Assembly (NCBI GenBank): GCA_002050125.1
Contig: MWTA01000088.1
Span: forward strand, 1-64,000
Length of the DNA: 64,000 nt
Source of the DNA: Anaerolineae bacterium UTCFX2
GTDB lineage: Bacteria > Chloroflexota > Anaerolineae > Anaerolineales > UBA4823
Reading direction: 5' to 3'
Part shown: positions 56,718-64,000 of the stretch, piece after piece
How positions within the stretch are numbered: position 1 is the stretch's first letter
How the letters are laid out: each line of letters opens with the position of its first letter
Notes under the pieces: model-generated
The model's input: the letters and a program-made list of their open reading frames with translations, nothing else
Databases searched by the model: none
What the model was told of the DNA's origin: nothing
Program-made: the position numbers and the translations under genes

Positions 56718-57773
56718 ATGAAAGCAGCCATTTTAGGGGATTTGTTTATCACCAATGAAGTTTTGCAAAAGGCGCTTGAAAAAGCCTTTGAAGGCTCTGG
56801 CGTCCAGTTTGAGTACGTGTACCAAACGGACGAGTGGCCGGTGAAGCCAGTGATGAAAACTGATGAAGTCAGCGAGTTCGTTGGCGACGAAAACGAAGTT
56901 TGCGAAGTGGTTGGCGACGTAGAACTGATCCTGACGCACACTGCGCCAATCACACAAAAGGTCCTGGCGGCAGCCGAGAAACTGAAAGTTGTGGGCGCGG
57001 CTCGAGGCGGGCCAGTCAACATCAACTGGAAAGCGTGCACCGAGCGAGGCATACCGGTTCTTTACGCCCCGGGTCGCAATTCGGGCGCGGTAGCCGAATT
57101 TACGATGGGTTTGATGTTAGCCCAGTCGCGCAATATCACCCGCAGTCACATGTCGATGATGGTCGAAAAACGCTGGCGCGGGGATCTTGTCACCTGGGAA
57201 GTGGTAGGCAAAGAATTGAACAGCTCTGTGATCGGCTTGGTCGGTCTTGGCGCTATCGGGGCAAAAGTGGCGCGCATCACCCAGGCTTTTGGAGCTAGGG
57301 TCCTGGTTTATGACCCTTATGTCTCGACAGAAAAAATCAAGGAAACAGGCGCCGAACAGGTGAATCTTGAGACATTGTTGAAAGAGGCGGATTTCATTTC
57401 GCTGCACGCCCGCTATACCAAAGAAACTCGCGGAATGATCGGTGAAAAAGAAATCAACCTGATGAAGCCCACCGCATATCTGATCAACACTGCCCGCGGC
57501 GAAATCGTTGACCATGTTGCGCTTTATAAGGCTTTGAAGGAAAATCGACTGGCAGGGGCTGCCTTGGATGTATTTGAGGCTGAACCGCCGCCTGACGACA
57601 GCCCACTGTACCATCTGGACAACGTCACCGTTACATCTCATTTGGCGAGCGCGTCTATTCAAGCGGCAGAGATAGGGGCGCGCGTCCTGGCGGAGGGCAT
57701 CTATAATTATATTTGCAGACAGGAGACGCCCAAATTCTGCGTCAACCCAGATTATATCCAGCATAAAAATTGA
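56718..57773 (+). CDS. D-2-hydroxyacid / phosphoglycerate-type dehydrogenase
   Basis: A 351-residue D-isomer-specific 2-hydroxyacid dehydrogenase. Rossmann motif GLVGLGAIGAKVARI; catalytic Arg (INTARGEIVD), Glu (DVFEAEPPPD) and His (TSHLAS) are present. There is no C-terminal ACT domain, so it is not a regulated SerA. Its place in the operon suggests oxidation of a sugar-derived hydroxyacid or reduction of a 2-oxoacid. It resembles the 28515-29534 protein only in the general fold. Confidence 0.88.
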   Translation: MKAAILGDLFITNEVLQKALEKAFEGSGVQFEYVYQTDEWPVKPVMKTDEVSEFVGDENEVCEVVGDVELILTHTAPITQKVLAAAEKLKVVGAARGGPVNINWKACTERGIPVLYAPGRNSGAVAEFTMGLMLAQSRNITRSHMSMMVEKRWRGDLVTWEVVGKELNSSVIGLVGLGAIGAKVARITQAFGARVLVYDPYVSTEKIKETGAEQVNLETLLKEADFISLHARYTKETRGMIGEKEINLMKPTAYLINTARGEIVDHVALYKALKENRLAGAALDVFEAEPPPDDSPLYHLDNVTVTSHLASASIQAAEIGARVLAEGIYNYICRQETPKFCVNPDYIQHKN

Positions 57774-57787
57774 GGAAACGTTGAACG

Positions 57788-58564
57788 ATGATTCCTGTCG
57801 CCGCATCTGAAGAACTCGACCGTTCGATCCCGATTCCGCTTTATTACCAGGTCTCTCAAATCCTTTACAAGGAGATCGAAACGGGCAAATATCAACCAGG
57901 CGACTACATCCCGACTGAAATGGAATTACAGAAGCGATTCAACGTCAGCCGCGCTACAATCCGCCAGGCTGTCGCCGATCTGGTCTATCAGGGGCTTTTA
58001 GAACGCCGGCGCTCAAAAGGCACAACTGTTACTGCCAGGCATTACGAGGCGCGGCTTTCCGATCTGGCAAGCTTTACCAACGAAATGATGGACAGCGGGT
58101 TCGCGCTGAGGACCCAGATACTGAGCTTCTATCAAATTGTCGCGCCAGAAAATATTGCTGATTTTTTGGAGATAAAAAACTCCGAAATGATCTATACAAT
58201 GGAGCGCTTGCGCCTAGTTGATGACATACCGGTGTCCGTCGAAAAATGGTATGCGCCTAGCAAACTTTTCCCGGGATTGGATCGGTCAGTTTTTCGTGAG
58301 ACTGGTCTTGAACAGTCCACTTATTACATTTTTAAAAAGCGGTACGGGATCGTTGTCATGCGCGCGGTAGACACGGTCAGTCCGCTGGGGGTTGAAAGCC
58401 GGGAAGCAAAACTGCTCAATGTGAAACCAGGTACGCCGGTGCTTCTACGCTCGCGCATTACATATGGATTAGATAATCAGCCGTTGTCGTATGGGGTTGG
58501 CGTCTATTTAGTACGCCTGAACTTCCTTCTGGAGCCGTCAAACACCCATACAAATAATCATTAG
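57788..58564 (+). CDS. GntR/UTRA (HutC subfamily) regulator 2
   Basis: A 258-residue HutC-subfamily transcription factor. The N-terminal winged helix is canonical (IPLYYQVSQILYKEIETGKY, ATIRQAVADLVYQGLLERRR), followed by a beta-strand linker and a UTRA domain (about 95-250). It is the better candidate for a true repressor of the operon because its DNA-binding domain is intact. AGGAA lies nine bases upstream of the ATG. The deoC gene follows 14 bases after its stop. Confidence 0.9.
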   Translation: MIPVAASEELDRSIPIPLYYQVSQILYKEIETGKYQPGDYIPTEMELQKRFNVSRATIRQAVADLVYQGLLERRRSKGTTVTARHYEARLSDLASFTNEMMDSGFALRTQILSFYQIVAPENIADFLEIKNSEMIYTMERLRLVDDIPVSVEKWYAPSKLFPGLDRSVFRETGLEQSTYYIFKKRYGIVVMRAVDTVSPLGVESREAKLLNVKPGTPVLLRSRITYGLDNQPLSYGVGVYLVRLNFLLEPSNTHTNNH

Positions 58565-58578
58565 GAGATTGAGTAAAG

Positions 58579-59292
58579 ATGTCAGGAAACAAGCTAACCG
58601 TAAGTGACATTGCCAGGATGGTGGATCACTCCCTCCTCCGTCCTACGCTTACTGATCCGGAGTTTGAAGAAGGTATCGAACTGGTTAAGAAGTACCGCTG
58701 CGCCACAGTCATGGTAGCGCCTTATGACGTCCCTAAAGCAGTTAAATCTCTAGAGGGGACCGGCATCGCGGTCAGCACCGTTGTTGATTTTCCGCACGGT
58801 TCAAATCTGACCCAGGCGAAGGTTTATGAGGCGCAATTGGCAATGGACAACGGAGCGGCTCACCTCGATATGGTTCTGGCGATCAGCCGCGTGGTTGCCG
58901 GACATTACGATTATGTCGAAGAGGACATCCGCGTGGTTGTGGAAGCGGGACATGCCCGCAACGTTCCCGTGAAGGTGATCTTTGAAACCTGCTACTTAAA
59001 CGATGATCAGATTGTAGCTGCCTGCAAGATCAGTGAAAGAGCGGGAGCGGACTTTGTTAAAACATCAACCGGCTATGGTCCTGGCGGTTCAACGCTTGAG
59101 GTGGTGCGTTTAATGCGTGCGAGTTGCAGTCCCAAAGTGCAGGTAAAACCCTCCGGCGGCATTCGCACGTTAGATCAGGTGCTGGAATATCGCAAAGCCG
59201 GCGCCTCCATGATCGGCACGCGGGCAACCGCGGCTATCCTGGACGAGGCTGTCCTCCGGCAAGCTGAAGGCGCCTTGAAAGAATTGGACTAG
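58579..59292 (+). CDS. deoC: Deoxyribose-phosphate aldolase (DeoC-type)
   Basis: A 237-residue class I aldolase that cleaves 2-deoxyribose-5-phosphate to acetaldehyde and glyceraldehyde-3-phosphate, or a close relative acting on another deoxysugar phosphate. The Schiff-base Lys161 (FVKTSTGYG), the proton-relay Lys190 (QVKPSGGIR) and Asp97 (AHLDMVL) are present. The terminal Tyr of E. coli DeoC is missing (ends KELD), as in many shorter DeoC proteins. No terminal encapsulation peptide is obvious. Its product acetaldehyde is the kind of toxic intermediate the adjacent microcompartment would sequester. Confidence 0.92.
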   Translation: MSGNKLTVSDIARMVDHSLLRPTLTDPEFEEGIELVKKYRCATVMVAPYDVPKAVKSLEGTGIAVSTVVDFPHGSNLTQAKVYEAQLAMDNGAAHLDMVLAISRVVAGHYDYVEEDIRVVVEAGHARNVPVKVIFETCYLNDDQIVAACKISERAGADFVKTSTGYGPGGSTLEVVRLMRASCSPKVQVKPSGGIRTLDQVLEYRKAGASMIGTRATAAILDEAVLRQAEGALKELD

Positions 59293-59335
59293 TCGCCGCT
59301 ACGTTTTTTAGCATTCTATAAAAGGAGAATAATAA

Positions 59336-60394
59336 ATGTCGAAAATGAATGCAGCTATGTTCTATGCTCCTAAAGATGTGCGCTTTACCCAGATCGAAAT
59401 TCCTTCACCGGGCCCGGGTGAATTGTTGGTGAAGATCGGCGCCGCCTTGACCTGTGGAACAGATATAAAAACCTATGAAAGAGGCCACCCTACAATCATC
59501 AAAAAAGTCCCTTCTACCTTTGGACATGAATTTAGCGGACAGGTAGTCGCGCTTGGAGAGGGGGTCACCCAATTCAAGGAGGGTGATCGAGTTTGCACGT
59601 GCAACGCGGTCCCTTGCGGCGAGTGCTATTACTGCAAGATTGGTCATCGCAATTTGTGCGAAGATCTCTTGATCCTGAACGGGGCTTATGCTGAATATAT
59701 CGTCATCCCCGAGCGCATGGTTCGCTTCAACGTCTATAAAATTCCCGATCACATGACTTATCAGGAGGCGGCTGTGTCCGAGCCATTGGGCACCGCCGTA
59801 CACTGCATTCGCCATGCGGGTATCCGCCAGGGGGACACCGTGGCGGTGCTGGGCTCGGGTCCGCTGGGGTTGATGCTCTGCCGCCTGGTTTATCTTCAAG
59901 GGGCGCGGGTCATCCTCTCGGGCGAAATTACGGAAGAACGTCAGCGGGTAGCGTCTGAATTTGGCGTCAGCGACTTCATTAACATTCTTGAAGTTATAGA
60001 GGCACAGGATCGCGTTCAATTGGTCAAGGAGTTGTCGTATGGCGGCCGCGGGGTGGACGTAGCCATTGAAGCAGCCGGTTTTCCCGCCGCCTGGGAAGAG
60101 GCGATCCAGATGATCCGCAAGGCTGGCACGGTGGTGTTTCATGGAGGCTGTAAAGCCGGCACAACGATTACGGTAGACACCCACACTATGCACTATTCAG
60201 AAAACAAACTCATTGGCGTTTATCACCAAGACCCCGATGATTACCGCCGGTCTTTTCAGTTGTTAGCCAGCCGCCTGGTGGATGGACGAAAATTCGTGAC
60301 CGATACGGTGCCTCTCAACCAGCTTATATCAGCCTTCGAACGCGTCCGGCGTATTGAGGGCATTAAGTTTGCAATTGACCCATCTGTGATGTAG
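59336..60394 (+). CDS. Zinc-dependent alcohol/polyol dehydrogenase
   Basis: A 352-residue medium-chain dehydrogenase. Catalytic zinc ligands Cys40 and His64-Glu65 (FGHEF) and the structural zinc Cys94/97/100/108 are all present; the cofactor motif is AVLGSGPLGLMLCRL. It belongs to the sorbitol/threonine-dehydrogenase-like group that oxidises polyols or secondary alcohols. It follows deoC with a strong AAAGGAGA box and probably oxidises the imported polyol or an intermediate. Confidence 0.9.
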   Translation: MSKMNAAMFYAPKDVRFTQIEIPSPGPGELLVKIGAALTCGTDIKTYERGHPTIIKKVPSTFGHEFSGQVVALGEGVTQFKEGDRVCTCNAVPCGECYYCKIGHRNLCEDLLILNGAYAEYIVIPERMVRFNVYKIPDHMTYQEAAVSEPLGTAVHCIRHAGIRQGDTVAVLGSGPLGLMLCRLVYLQGARVILSGEITEERQRVASEFGVSDFINILEVIEAQDRVQLVKELSYGGRGVDVAIEAAGFPAAWEEAIQMIRKAGTVVFHGGCKAGTTITVDTHTMHYSENKLIGVYHQDPDDYRRSFQLLASRLVDGRKFVTDTVPLNQLISAFERVRRIEGIKFAIDPSVM

Positions 60395-60407
60395 AAAGGA
60401 TAGCGCT

Positions 60408-61463
60408 ATGACGAAAAAAGCAGCCATGACTCAAAACGAACGGATTAATGCGTTGCTCAACCGTGAACCGGTAGACTGCGTTCCGTTTGTGCATAAAGGA
60501 TATAGTTTCTGCGCTTCGAATGTGGGTATCCCAAAAGCAGATATCTTTGAATTCCCGCTTAGAAGCTATCAGGCGCAGTTATGGACCATGGAGCAGTATA
60601 ACGCCGAGCAGGCTCCATTTTATACCTTTGTAGCGTACGGGGCGTGGGAGTTCGGCGGAGAGATTGCCTGGCCGGAGGACCGTTGGGCGTCGGGACCATC
60701 GGTAGCGCGCCGCCCGGTTCAAAACATCGAAGATGTTTATAAGCTGTCCCTTCCAGATGTAAAAACTACAGGATGTATTCCCCGGATGATGGAGTTTGCC
60801 CGCCTTCAAGAGCGATACGGCACACAAATAGCTTTTATTTATGGCAGTCCCTTCACCTTTTGCGCCAACTTATGCGGGGTGGACCGTTTCTTAGAATGGG
60901 CGGCATCCGATCCGGAGGTTGTCCATCACGCGATGCGGTTGATGTGCGACCATCTAAAACAAGTGGCAGACTGGTTTATCGAGACCTTTGGCGCCGAGCG
61001 GGTGCTGCCACGCGTCGCTTCACCGACCGATGGTTTGATTTCGCCGCGCATGTACGAAAGGCTGATTTTGCCCTACCGAATGGAATTGCACCAATATGTG
61101 ATTGACAGAGGCGTGAAGCATATCTACGACCATGTCTGCGGGGAACAGAACAAAAACCTGCCATTGCTTGCCAAACTGCCGTGGGGAGACCCGGGCATGC
61201 TCAGTTTTGGACATGAAGTTGACCTGCTCAAAGCTGCTGAAATATTCCCAAATGAAATTATCTGCGGCAACATCGAACCGGCTTTGGTCGTCCAGGGTTC
61301 GCGCGAGGAGGTCTATGAGGCTAGCCGGAAGAACATCGAAATTGGCAAGCAGATAAAGAGCGGGTTCGTCTTTATGGGCGGCTGTGATATTCCAGCATCC
61401 GTTCCGCCTCACAATATTTACTTGATGGGCAAAGCCGCGGAGGAGTTTGGTCAGTATAACTGA
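60408..61463 (+). CDS. UroD/MtaA-superfamily protein
   Basis: A 351-residue protein of the uroporphyrinogen decarboxylase/methylcobamide:CoM methyltransferase superfamily. It has His242-x-Cys244 (IYDHVCGEQ) and Cys326 (MGGCDIP), the zinc-binding set of the methyltransferase branch, and lacks the N-terminal Arg-rich substrate motif of true HemE. It is the last gene of the operon and the only one not obviously linked to sugar metabolism. No corrinoid protein is encoded beside it. A demethylation role or another reaction is possible. Confidence 0.8.
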   Translation: MTKKAAMTQNERINALLNREPVDCVPFVHKGYSFCASNVGIPKADIFEFPLRSYQAQLWTMEQYNAEQAPFYTFVAYGAWEFGGEIAWPEDRWASGPSVARRPVQNIEDVYKLSLPDVKTTGCIPRMMEFARLQERYGTQIAFIYGSPFTFCANLCGVDRFLEWAASDPEVVHHAMRLMCDHLKQVADWFIETFGAERVLPRVASPTDGLISPRMYERLILPYRMELHQYVIDRGVKHIYDHVCGEQNKNLPLLAKLPWGDPGMLSFGHEVDLLKAAEIFPNEIICGNIEPALVVQGSREEVYEASRKNIEIGKQIKSGFVFMGGCDIPASVPPHNIYLMGKAAEEFGQYN

Positions 61464-61516
61464 TCCCCGCTGACGGTTTCTTGTTGGTTTTTTGAAGTAT
61501 GCGGATATTCTACTCA

Positions 61517-61549
61517 ACCCCTCCTTTAGCCCCAGGCTGGAGGAGGGGT
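61517..61549. terminator. Bidirectional hairpin between convergent sugar and BMC operons
   Basis: A 13-base stem ACCCCTCCTTTAG/CTGGAGGAGGGGT (two G-U pairs when read on the plus strand) with a seven-base loop, 53 bases after the UroD-like stop and about 95 bases after the last BMC gene on the other strand. No long T run is present on either side. Confidence 0.65.
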
Positions 61550-61643
61550 GGGTTTATGAACTCACTTTGGGGTTTTGAAACCGTTTTTCAGGGTTTGTAA
61601 ATTGTTTGTTGGGGGTGATAAAGGCTTGATAAAGACTGCAATG

Positions 61644-61922
61644 TCAGTTATCGCACTCAATACAGACCGAATCGACAATTCCAACAATAACAGAAATCAC
61701 ACAAGCGTCGGGGTTATTCAGCACCTGGCGGGCGCCGTTCCCCTCCCGGTTGACCAGCACGGTGTCGCCAATGCCGGCGTGGGTGTTGTCCAGCGCCACA
61801 AAGTCCTCGTCAGGCGCCTCGTCTTCCAGCCCTAAGGGCTGCACCACCAGCAGCCGGCGGTTTTTAAAGTGCGGATGGCTTATGGTTGTAACTACCGTAC
61901 CTACGACTTTACCTAGAATCAT
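61644..61922 (-). CDS. BMC vertex protein (BMC-P, EutN/CcmL), copy 1
   Basis: A 92-residue pentameric vertex protein that caps corners of a bacterial microcompartment shell. It begins MILGKVVGTVVTTISHPHFK and contains the conserved RLLVVQPLG, FVALDNTHAGIGDTVLVNREGNGAR and VIVGIVDSV blocks. Length is standard. It is the last gene of the minus-strand BMC cluster, nine bases after the second BMC-P gene, and faces the sugar operon tail-to-tail. Confidence 0.93.
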   Translation of the reverse strand: MILGKVVGTVVTTISHPHFKNRRLLVVQPLGLEDEAPDEDFVALDNTHAGIGDTVLVNREGNGARQVLNNPDACVISVIVGIVDSVCIECDN

Positions 61923-61931
61923 CGCATACCA

Positions 61932-62252
61932 TCAGGAAAATCGATTTACGCCCCGCAGCATCACCAGGGAAAAGTCGCTGTCCGGACGAACGGCTAACTC
62001 ATCCACGACCCCAATCAGGGCAAGGTCAATCGGCACAAATTTAATATCCGGCATAGCCAGAGCAGCTTCGCGGGAGCGCACCATAACACATAGATCACCG
62101 ACGCCGGCGTCCACCACATCTGCTGCGACCTGCAGCGTTCCTCTGGGCTTCAGGTTCTTGTCCAACGGCTGCACGATCAACAGTTTCAACCCCTCGGTGC
62201 CAGGGTATTTCAACGTGCAAACCGCAGTGCCTTTCACTCTACCGAACAGCAT
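61932..62252 (-). CDS. BMC vertex protein (BMC-P, EutN/CcmL), copy 2
   Basis: A 106-residue BMC-P paralogue: MLFGRVKGTAVCTLKYP, KLLIVQPLDKN, VAADVVDAGVGDLCVMVRSREAA and IGVVDELAV. It is longer than copy 1 at its C terminus. Two different vertex proteins in one locus are common in complex microcompartments and may tune vertex occupancy or pore chemistry. It starts five bases before the stop-side of the 128-residue protein gene. Confidence 0.92.
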   Translation of the reverse strand: MLFGRVKGTAVCTLKYPGTEGLKLLIVQPLDKNLKPRGTLQVAADVVDAGVGDLCVMVRSREAALAMPDIKFVPIDLALIGVVDELAVRPDSDFSLVMLRGVNRFS

Positions 62253-62257
62253 CGCGC

Positions 62258-62644
62258 TTACTTTATCCCAACGTCATTCAAGACGCGATTGATGATCACA
62301 TCTAGCAATTTTGGATCAACCTGCGCGCCCATGCGAGCGGTCACGGCATCCCGAATGCGCTGGCGCAGATCTTCGCCGCCCGGTTTAGACCTCTGCGGGG
62401 AGACCGAAGAAACAGAAGGACCAGCGGCTGGAACCTGAGCGTGCGTTTGGATTTTACTGATATAAGGTCGCACAGGCGCAGCCGGCGGATTTTCGGCTTT
62501 TTGCTGATGCAGAGCCATACCCAGCCGGCGGGCTTTTTCATAAGCCAGATCTGTCAAGACGACATCGTCATTGACTTCCAATGACATGACCCCGCGCTTG
62601 ATCAGATCCTCGATATCATGTTCGGTGTAAAAAGTCTTTGCCAT
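62258..62644 (-). CDS. BMC-associated protein: EutQ-N-like start, Pro-rich linker, helical tail
   Basis: A 128-residue protein with no named family. Residues 1-45 (YTEHDIEDLIKRGVMSLEV, VVLTDLAYEKARRLGM) resemble the short N-terminal segment of EutQ and some other BMC accessory proteins. Residues 46-95 are Pro/Ser-rich and probably disordered. The end (PKLLDVIINRVLNDVGIK) is predicted to be an amphipathic helix like the encapsulation peptides that tether cargo to shells. It sits between the BMC-T and BMC-P genes. A scaffold or cargo-shell linker role is inferred, not shown. Confidence 0.7.
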   Translation of the reverse strand: MAKTFYTEHDIEDLIKRGVMSLEVNDDVVLTDLAYEKARRLGMALHQQKAENPPAAPVRPYISKIQTHAQVPAAGPSVSSVSPQRSKPGGEDLRQRIRDAVTARMGAQVDPKLLDVIINRVLNDVGIK

Positions 62645-62681
62645 TCCTGTTCCCCAAAATCTCCTTCACTGACTGCAGGGG

Positions 62682-63311
62682 CTACGCCCCCGGACTGCCT
62701 TCCAGGCTTTCGAGCGCGCGGGTTGCAGCGTCGCGTGCGGTAATAATCTCCGCTTCCGTACCCGACAGCCACATCCGACCGAACCTGCCAACCGAAGCGA
62801 CGTGTACGAGATTAATGCTGGCTTTCTTTTCGGCTTCGTTGCAGGCATAGTTGATGTATGCCGCCGGCGCGCACTCCAGCACTAACAACGTTTCTCCCGG
62901 GACGAGCATGCTCCCGCGGCGAAAACGGTTCAACAACTGCGCCTGGTAGGGATCTATGCGGGTAATGACCTGTGTGGATACGACCTGAGGTCGGATGCGG
63001 TCTTCGATCTTCAAGCCTAGCCGCCGCAAGACGACATCCCCTGCCTCCAAAACAGCCGCCTGGTTGAGCGAATGGACCTCAAACATGCCAAATTCGCGCT
63101 CTACAATTTGCGCGCCGGGTTTCGCCTCGGTCGCCTTGACCGCGATATCCACGGTGCGGAAGACTTCATTTCCAGGAGCCATTTCAACGTAAAGGGCAGC
63201 CATCCCTTCGGTTGGCAGATCACCCTGGGTCACCGTCCCTACAAAGGCGGCAAATTTGGCTTGCATTCGATCCAGATAACAATAGCATCGCAGTGAAAAT
63301 TCATCAGCCAT
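62682..63311 (-). CDS. Tandem-domain BMC shell protein (BMC-T)
   Basis: A 209-residue shell protein with two BMC-like domains (about 10-95 and 105-205), forming pseudohexameric trimers. Domain 1 includes MAALYVEMAPGNEVFRTVDI and KPGAQIVEREFGMFEVH; domain 2 includes RIDPYQAQLLNRFRRGS, LLVLECAPAAYINYACNEAE and LVHVASVGRFGRMWLSG. BMC-T proteins carry large, often gated pores for bulky substrates or cofactors. AGAGGA lies upstream of the ATG. Single-domain BMC-H facets, needed for a complete shell, are not in the window. Confidence 0.88.
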   Translation of the reverse strand: MADEFSLRCYCYLDRMQAKFAAFVGTVTQGDLPTEGMAALYVEMAPGNEVFRTVDIAVKATEAKPGAQIVEREFGMFEVHSLNQAAVLEAGDVVLRRLGLKIEDRIRPQVVSTQVITRIDPYQAQLLNRFRRGSMLVPGETLLVLECAPAAYINYACNEAEKKASINLVHVASVGRFGRMWLSGTEAEIITARDAATRALESLEGSPGA

Positions 63312-63335
63312 GTTTATGATTTCCTCTCATTTCAT

Positions 63336-64000
63336 TCAGGCAGGCTCATCCATCATCGCCAGTCCCAGGGGAGTGATGAAGACAGGGTTTTCCGGTACAA
63401 AGGCAGGAATGCCGGTGTAGCTTTGCATTACGTCAGCCATGCCCATAAAAGTTGAAGCGCCGCCGATCAGGGTGATGGAGCCAACCCGGCTGTTTTGAAT
63501 GTGCCGCGAGGTGATGCTGGCAACTTTTTCTATCACCGGTCGAACAACCGGAAAGAGCCGTTGGTGTTCAGCCGGGGTGACCTTGATCTTCTCTGCTTCT
63601 TCAAAACTGATGTTCAGGGCGCCGGCAATCACCAGGGTAAAATGCGTACCCCCGGTGGGTTCGTCGGCGGTGTAGATCACCTGACCGTTTTGAATCAGTG
63701 CTATCCCGGTGGTTCCACCGCCCACGTCGACAATCACGCCATCTTCTAGCTGTAAGATCTGGTTGGCAGCGCTGGGTTCTTCTGACAAGAAAGTACACTC
63801 CATGCCTGCAGCTTCGATCACGTTGGCTGTTGCGCGTATTTCAGCTCGAGGCACGCCAGGCGGATACCCGCTGGCGGCATGGTTCAATTCTCTGCCAAGC
63901 CGCCTTTCGATACGCTGCTTCATGCCTGTTAGCAAGTCGGTCGCGCCGATATAATCGACGACCAAGCCGTCGCGCACCACCTGGGCAAACTGCCATTCCC
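63336..64000 (-). CDS. eutJ: EutJ-like actin-fold chaperone (N terminus outside window)
   Basis: The C-terminal 220 or so residues of an EutJ-family protein, an actin/Hsp70-fold ATPase encoded in ethanolamine-type and other microcompartment loci and thought to act as a chaperone. Nucleotide-binding blocks are VVRDGLVVDYIGA, IVDVGGGTTGIALIQ (phosphate 2) and SITLIGGASTFMGM (adenosine). The frame is open to the right edge; the GTG codons near 63980 are internal. It is the most upstream visible gene of the BMC cluster, 24 bases before the BMC-T gene. Confidence 0.9.
   Translation of the reverse strand, partial: EWQFAQVVRDGLVVDYIGATDLLTGMKQRIERRLGRELNHAASGYPPGVPRAEIRATANVIEAAGMECTFLSEEPSAANQILQLEDGVIVDVGGGTTGIALIQNGQVIYTADEPTGGTHFTLVIAGALNISFEEAEKIKVTPAEHQRLFPVVRPVIEKVASITSRHIQNSRVGSITLIGGASTFMGMADVMQSYTGIPAFVPENPVFITPLGLAMMDEPA

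Noticed and set aside
57117-57806. A 229-codon minus-strand frame across the 2-hydroxyacid dehydrogenase gene
   Set aside because: It overlaps an intact, motif-complete gene and shows no family features.
58579-59292. A terminal encapsulation peptide on DeoC that would prove targeting to the microcompartment
   Set aside because: Both termini align with ordinary DeoC helices; no extra amphipathic extension is seen, so targeting is not supported by sequence alone.
59405-60193. A 262-codon minus-strand frame across the zinc ADH gene
   Set aside because: It mirrors the conserved ADH coding sequence and has no recognisable motif; an antisense shadow.

Overview
The window looks like a chromosomal segment of an Anaerolineae-type Chloroflexota bacterium. 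This is inferred from content, not from a marker gene. Several exported proteins carry Thr/Pro-rich linkers after a lipobox or membrane anchor. There is a standalone XPB-N-like protein, a class I HMG-CoA reductase, a small YIDPNTGG membrane protein and an unusually long SecA. Base composition appears fairly even, and I see no rRNA, CRISPR array, prophage or insertion sequence. One tRNA (Val, CAC) is present.

Layout. 1-8.8 kb: the 3' part of an adenosine deaminase, two exported lipoproteins, a 50-residue YqaE/Pmp3 protein, a YgjP-type metalloprotease and a trypsin-like protease. A plus-strand run follows: B12-binding mutase subunit, MeaB GTPase, GNAT, MutM and an anchored unknown. 8.8-18.1 kb: a second adenosine deaminase downstream of a giant secA on the minus strand, divergent from dnaE. 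18.1-22.4 kb: a minus-strand operon of a pruA-like dehydrogenase and a two-subunit CoA-transferase with an alpha/beta-hydrolase gene between the subunits. 22.7-29.5 kb: plus-strand genes for a DUF429-like protein, an XPB-N-like protein, a ParB-fold protein, an anchored LamG-like protein, GalT and a 2-hydroxyacid dehydrogenase. 29.6-45.3 kb: an HtrA lipoprotein, a tricistron of two tiny CxxC proteins plus a sulfotransferase-like protein, a four-gene operon with two alkaline-phosphatase-superfamily enzymes, HMG-CoA reductase, a holin-like protein, an anchored DUF4332-like protein, a PatZ-like acyl-CoA synthetase/acetyltransferase, a ferritin-like/VIT1 protein and a zinc-ribbon protein. 45.4-47.2 kb: tRNA-Val and an MFS transporter with a fused SHOCT-like tail.

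The most interesting region is 47.4-64 kb. A strong promoter at 47390-47418 precedes a 14-kb plus-strand catabolic operon: FGGY sugar kinase, CUT1-type ABC importer (binding protein, two permeases, two different ATPases), two GntR/UTRA regulators, aldo/keto reductase, 2-hydroxyacid dehydrogenase, DeoC aldolase, zinc alcohol dehydrogenase and a UroD/MtaA-like protein. It ends at a bidirectional terminator (61517-61549) facing a minus-strand bacterial microcompartment (BMC) cluster. That cluster encodes an EutJ-like chaperone (cut by the edge), a tandem-domain BMC-T shell protein, a 128-residue EutQ-N-like/helical-tail protein and two BMC-P (EutN/CcmL) vertex proteins.

My working model is that the operon imports and phosphorylates a sugar or polyol. 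DeoC would cleave a deoxysugar phosphate and the aldehyde product would be handled in the microcompartment. The CoA-acylating aldehyde dehydrogenase and BMC-H shell proteins this requires are not in the window and should lie past the right edge.
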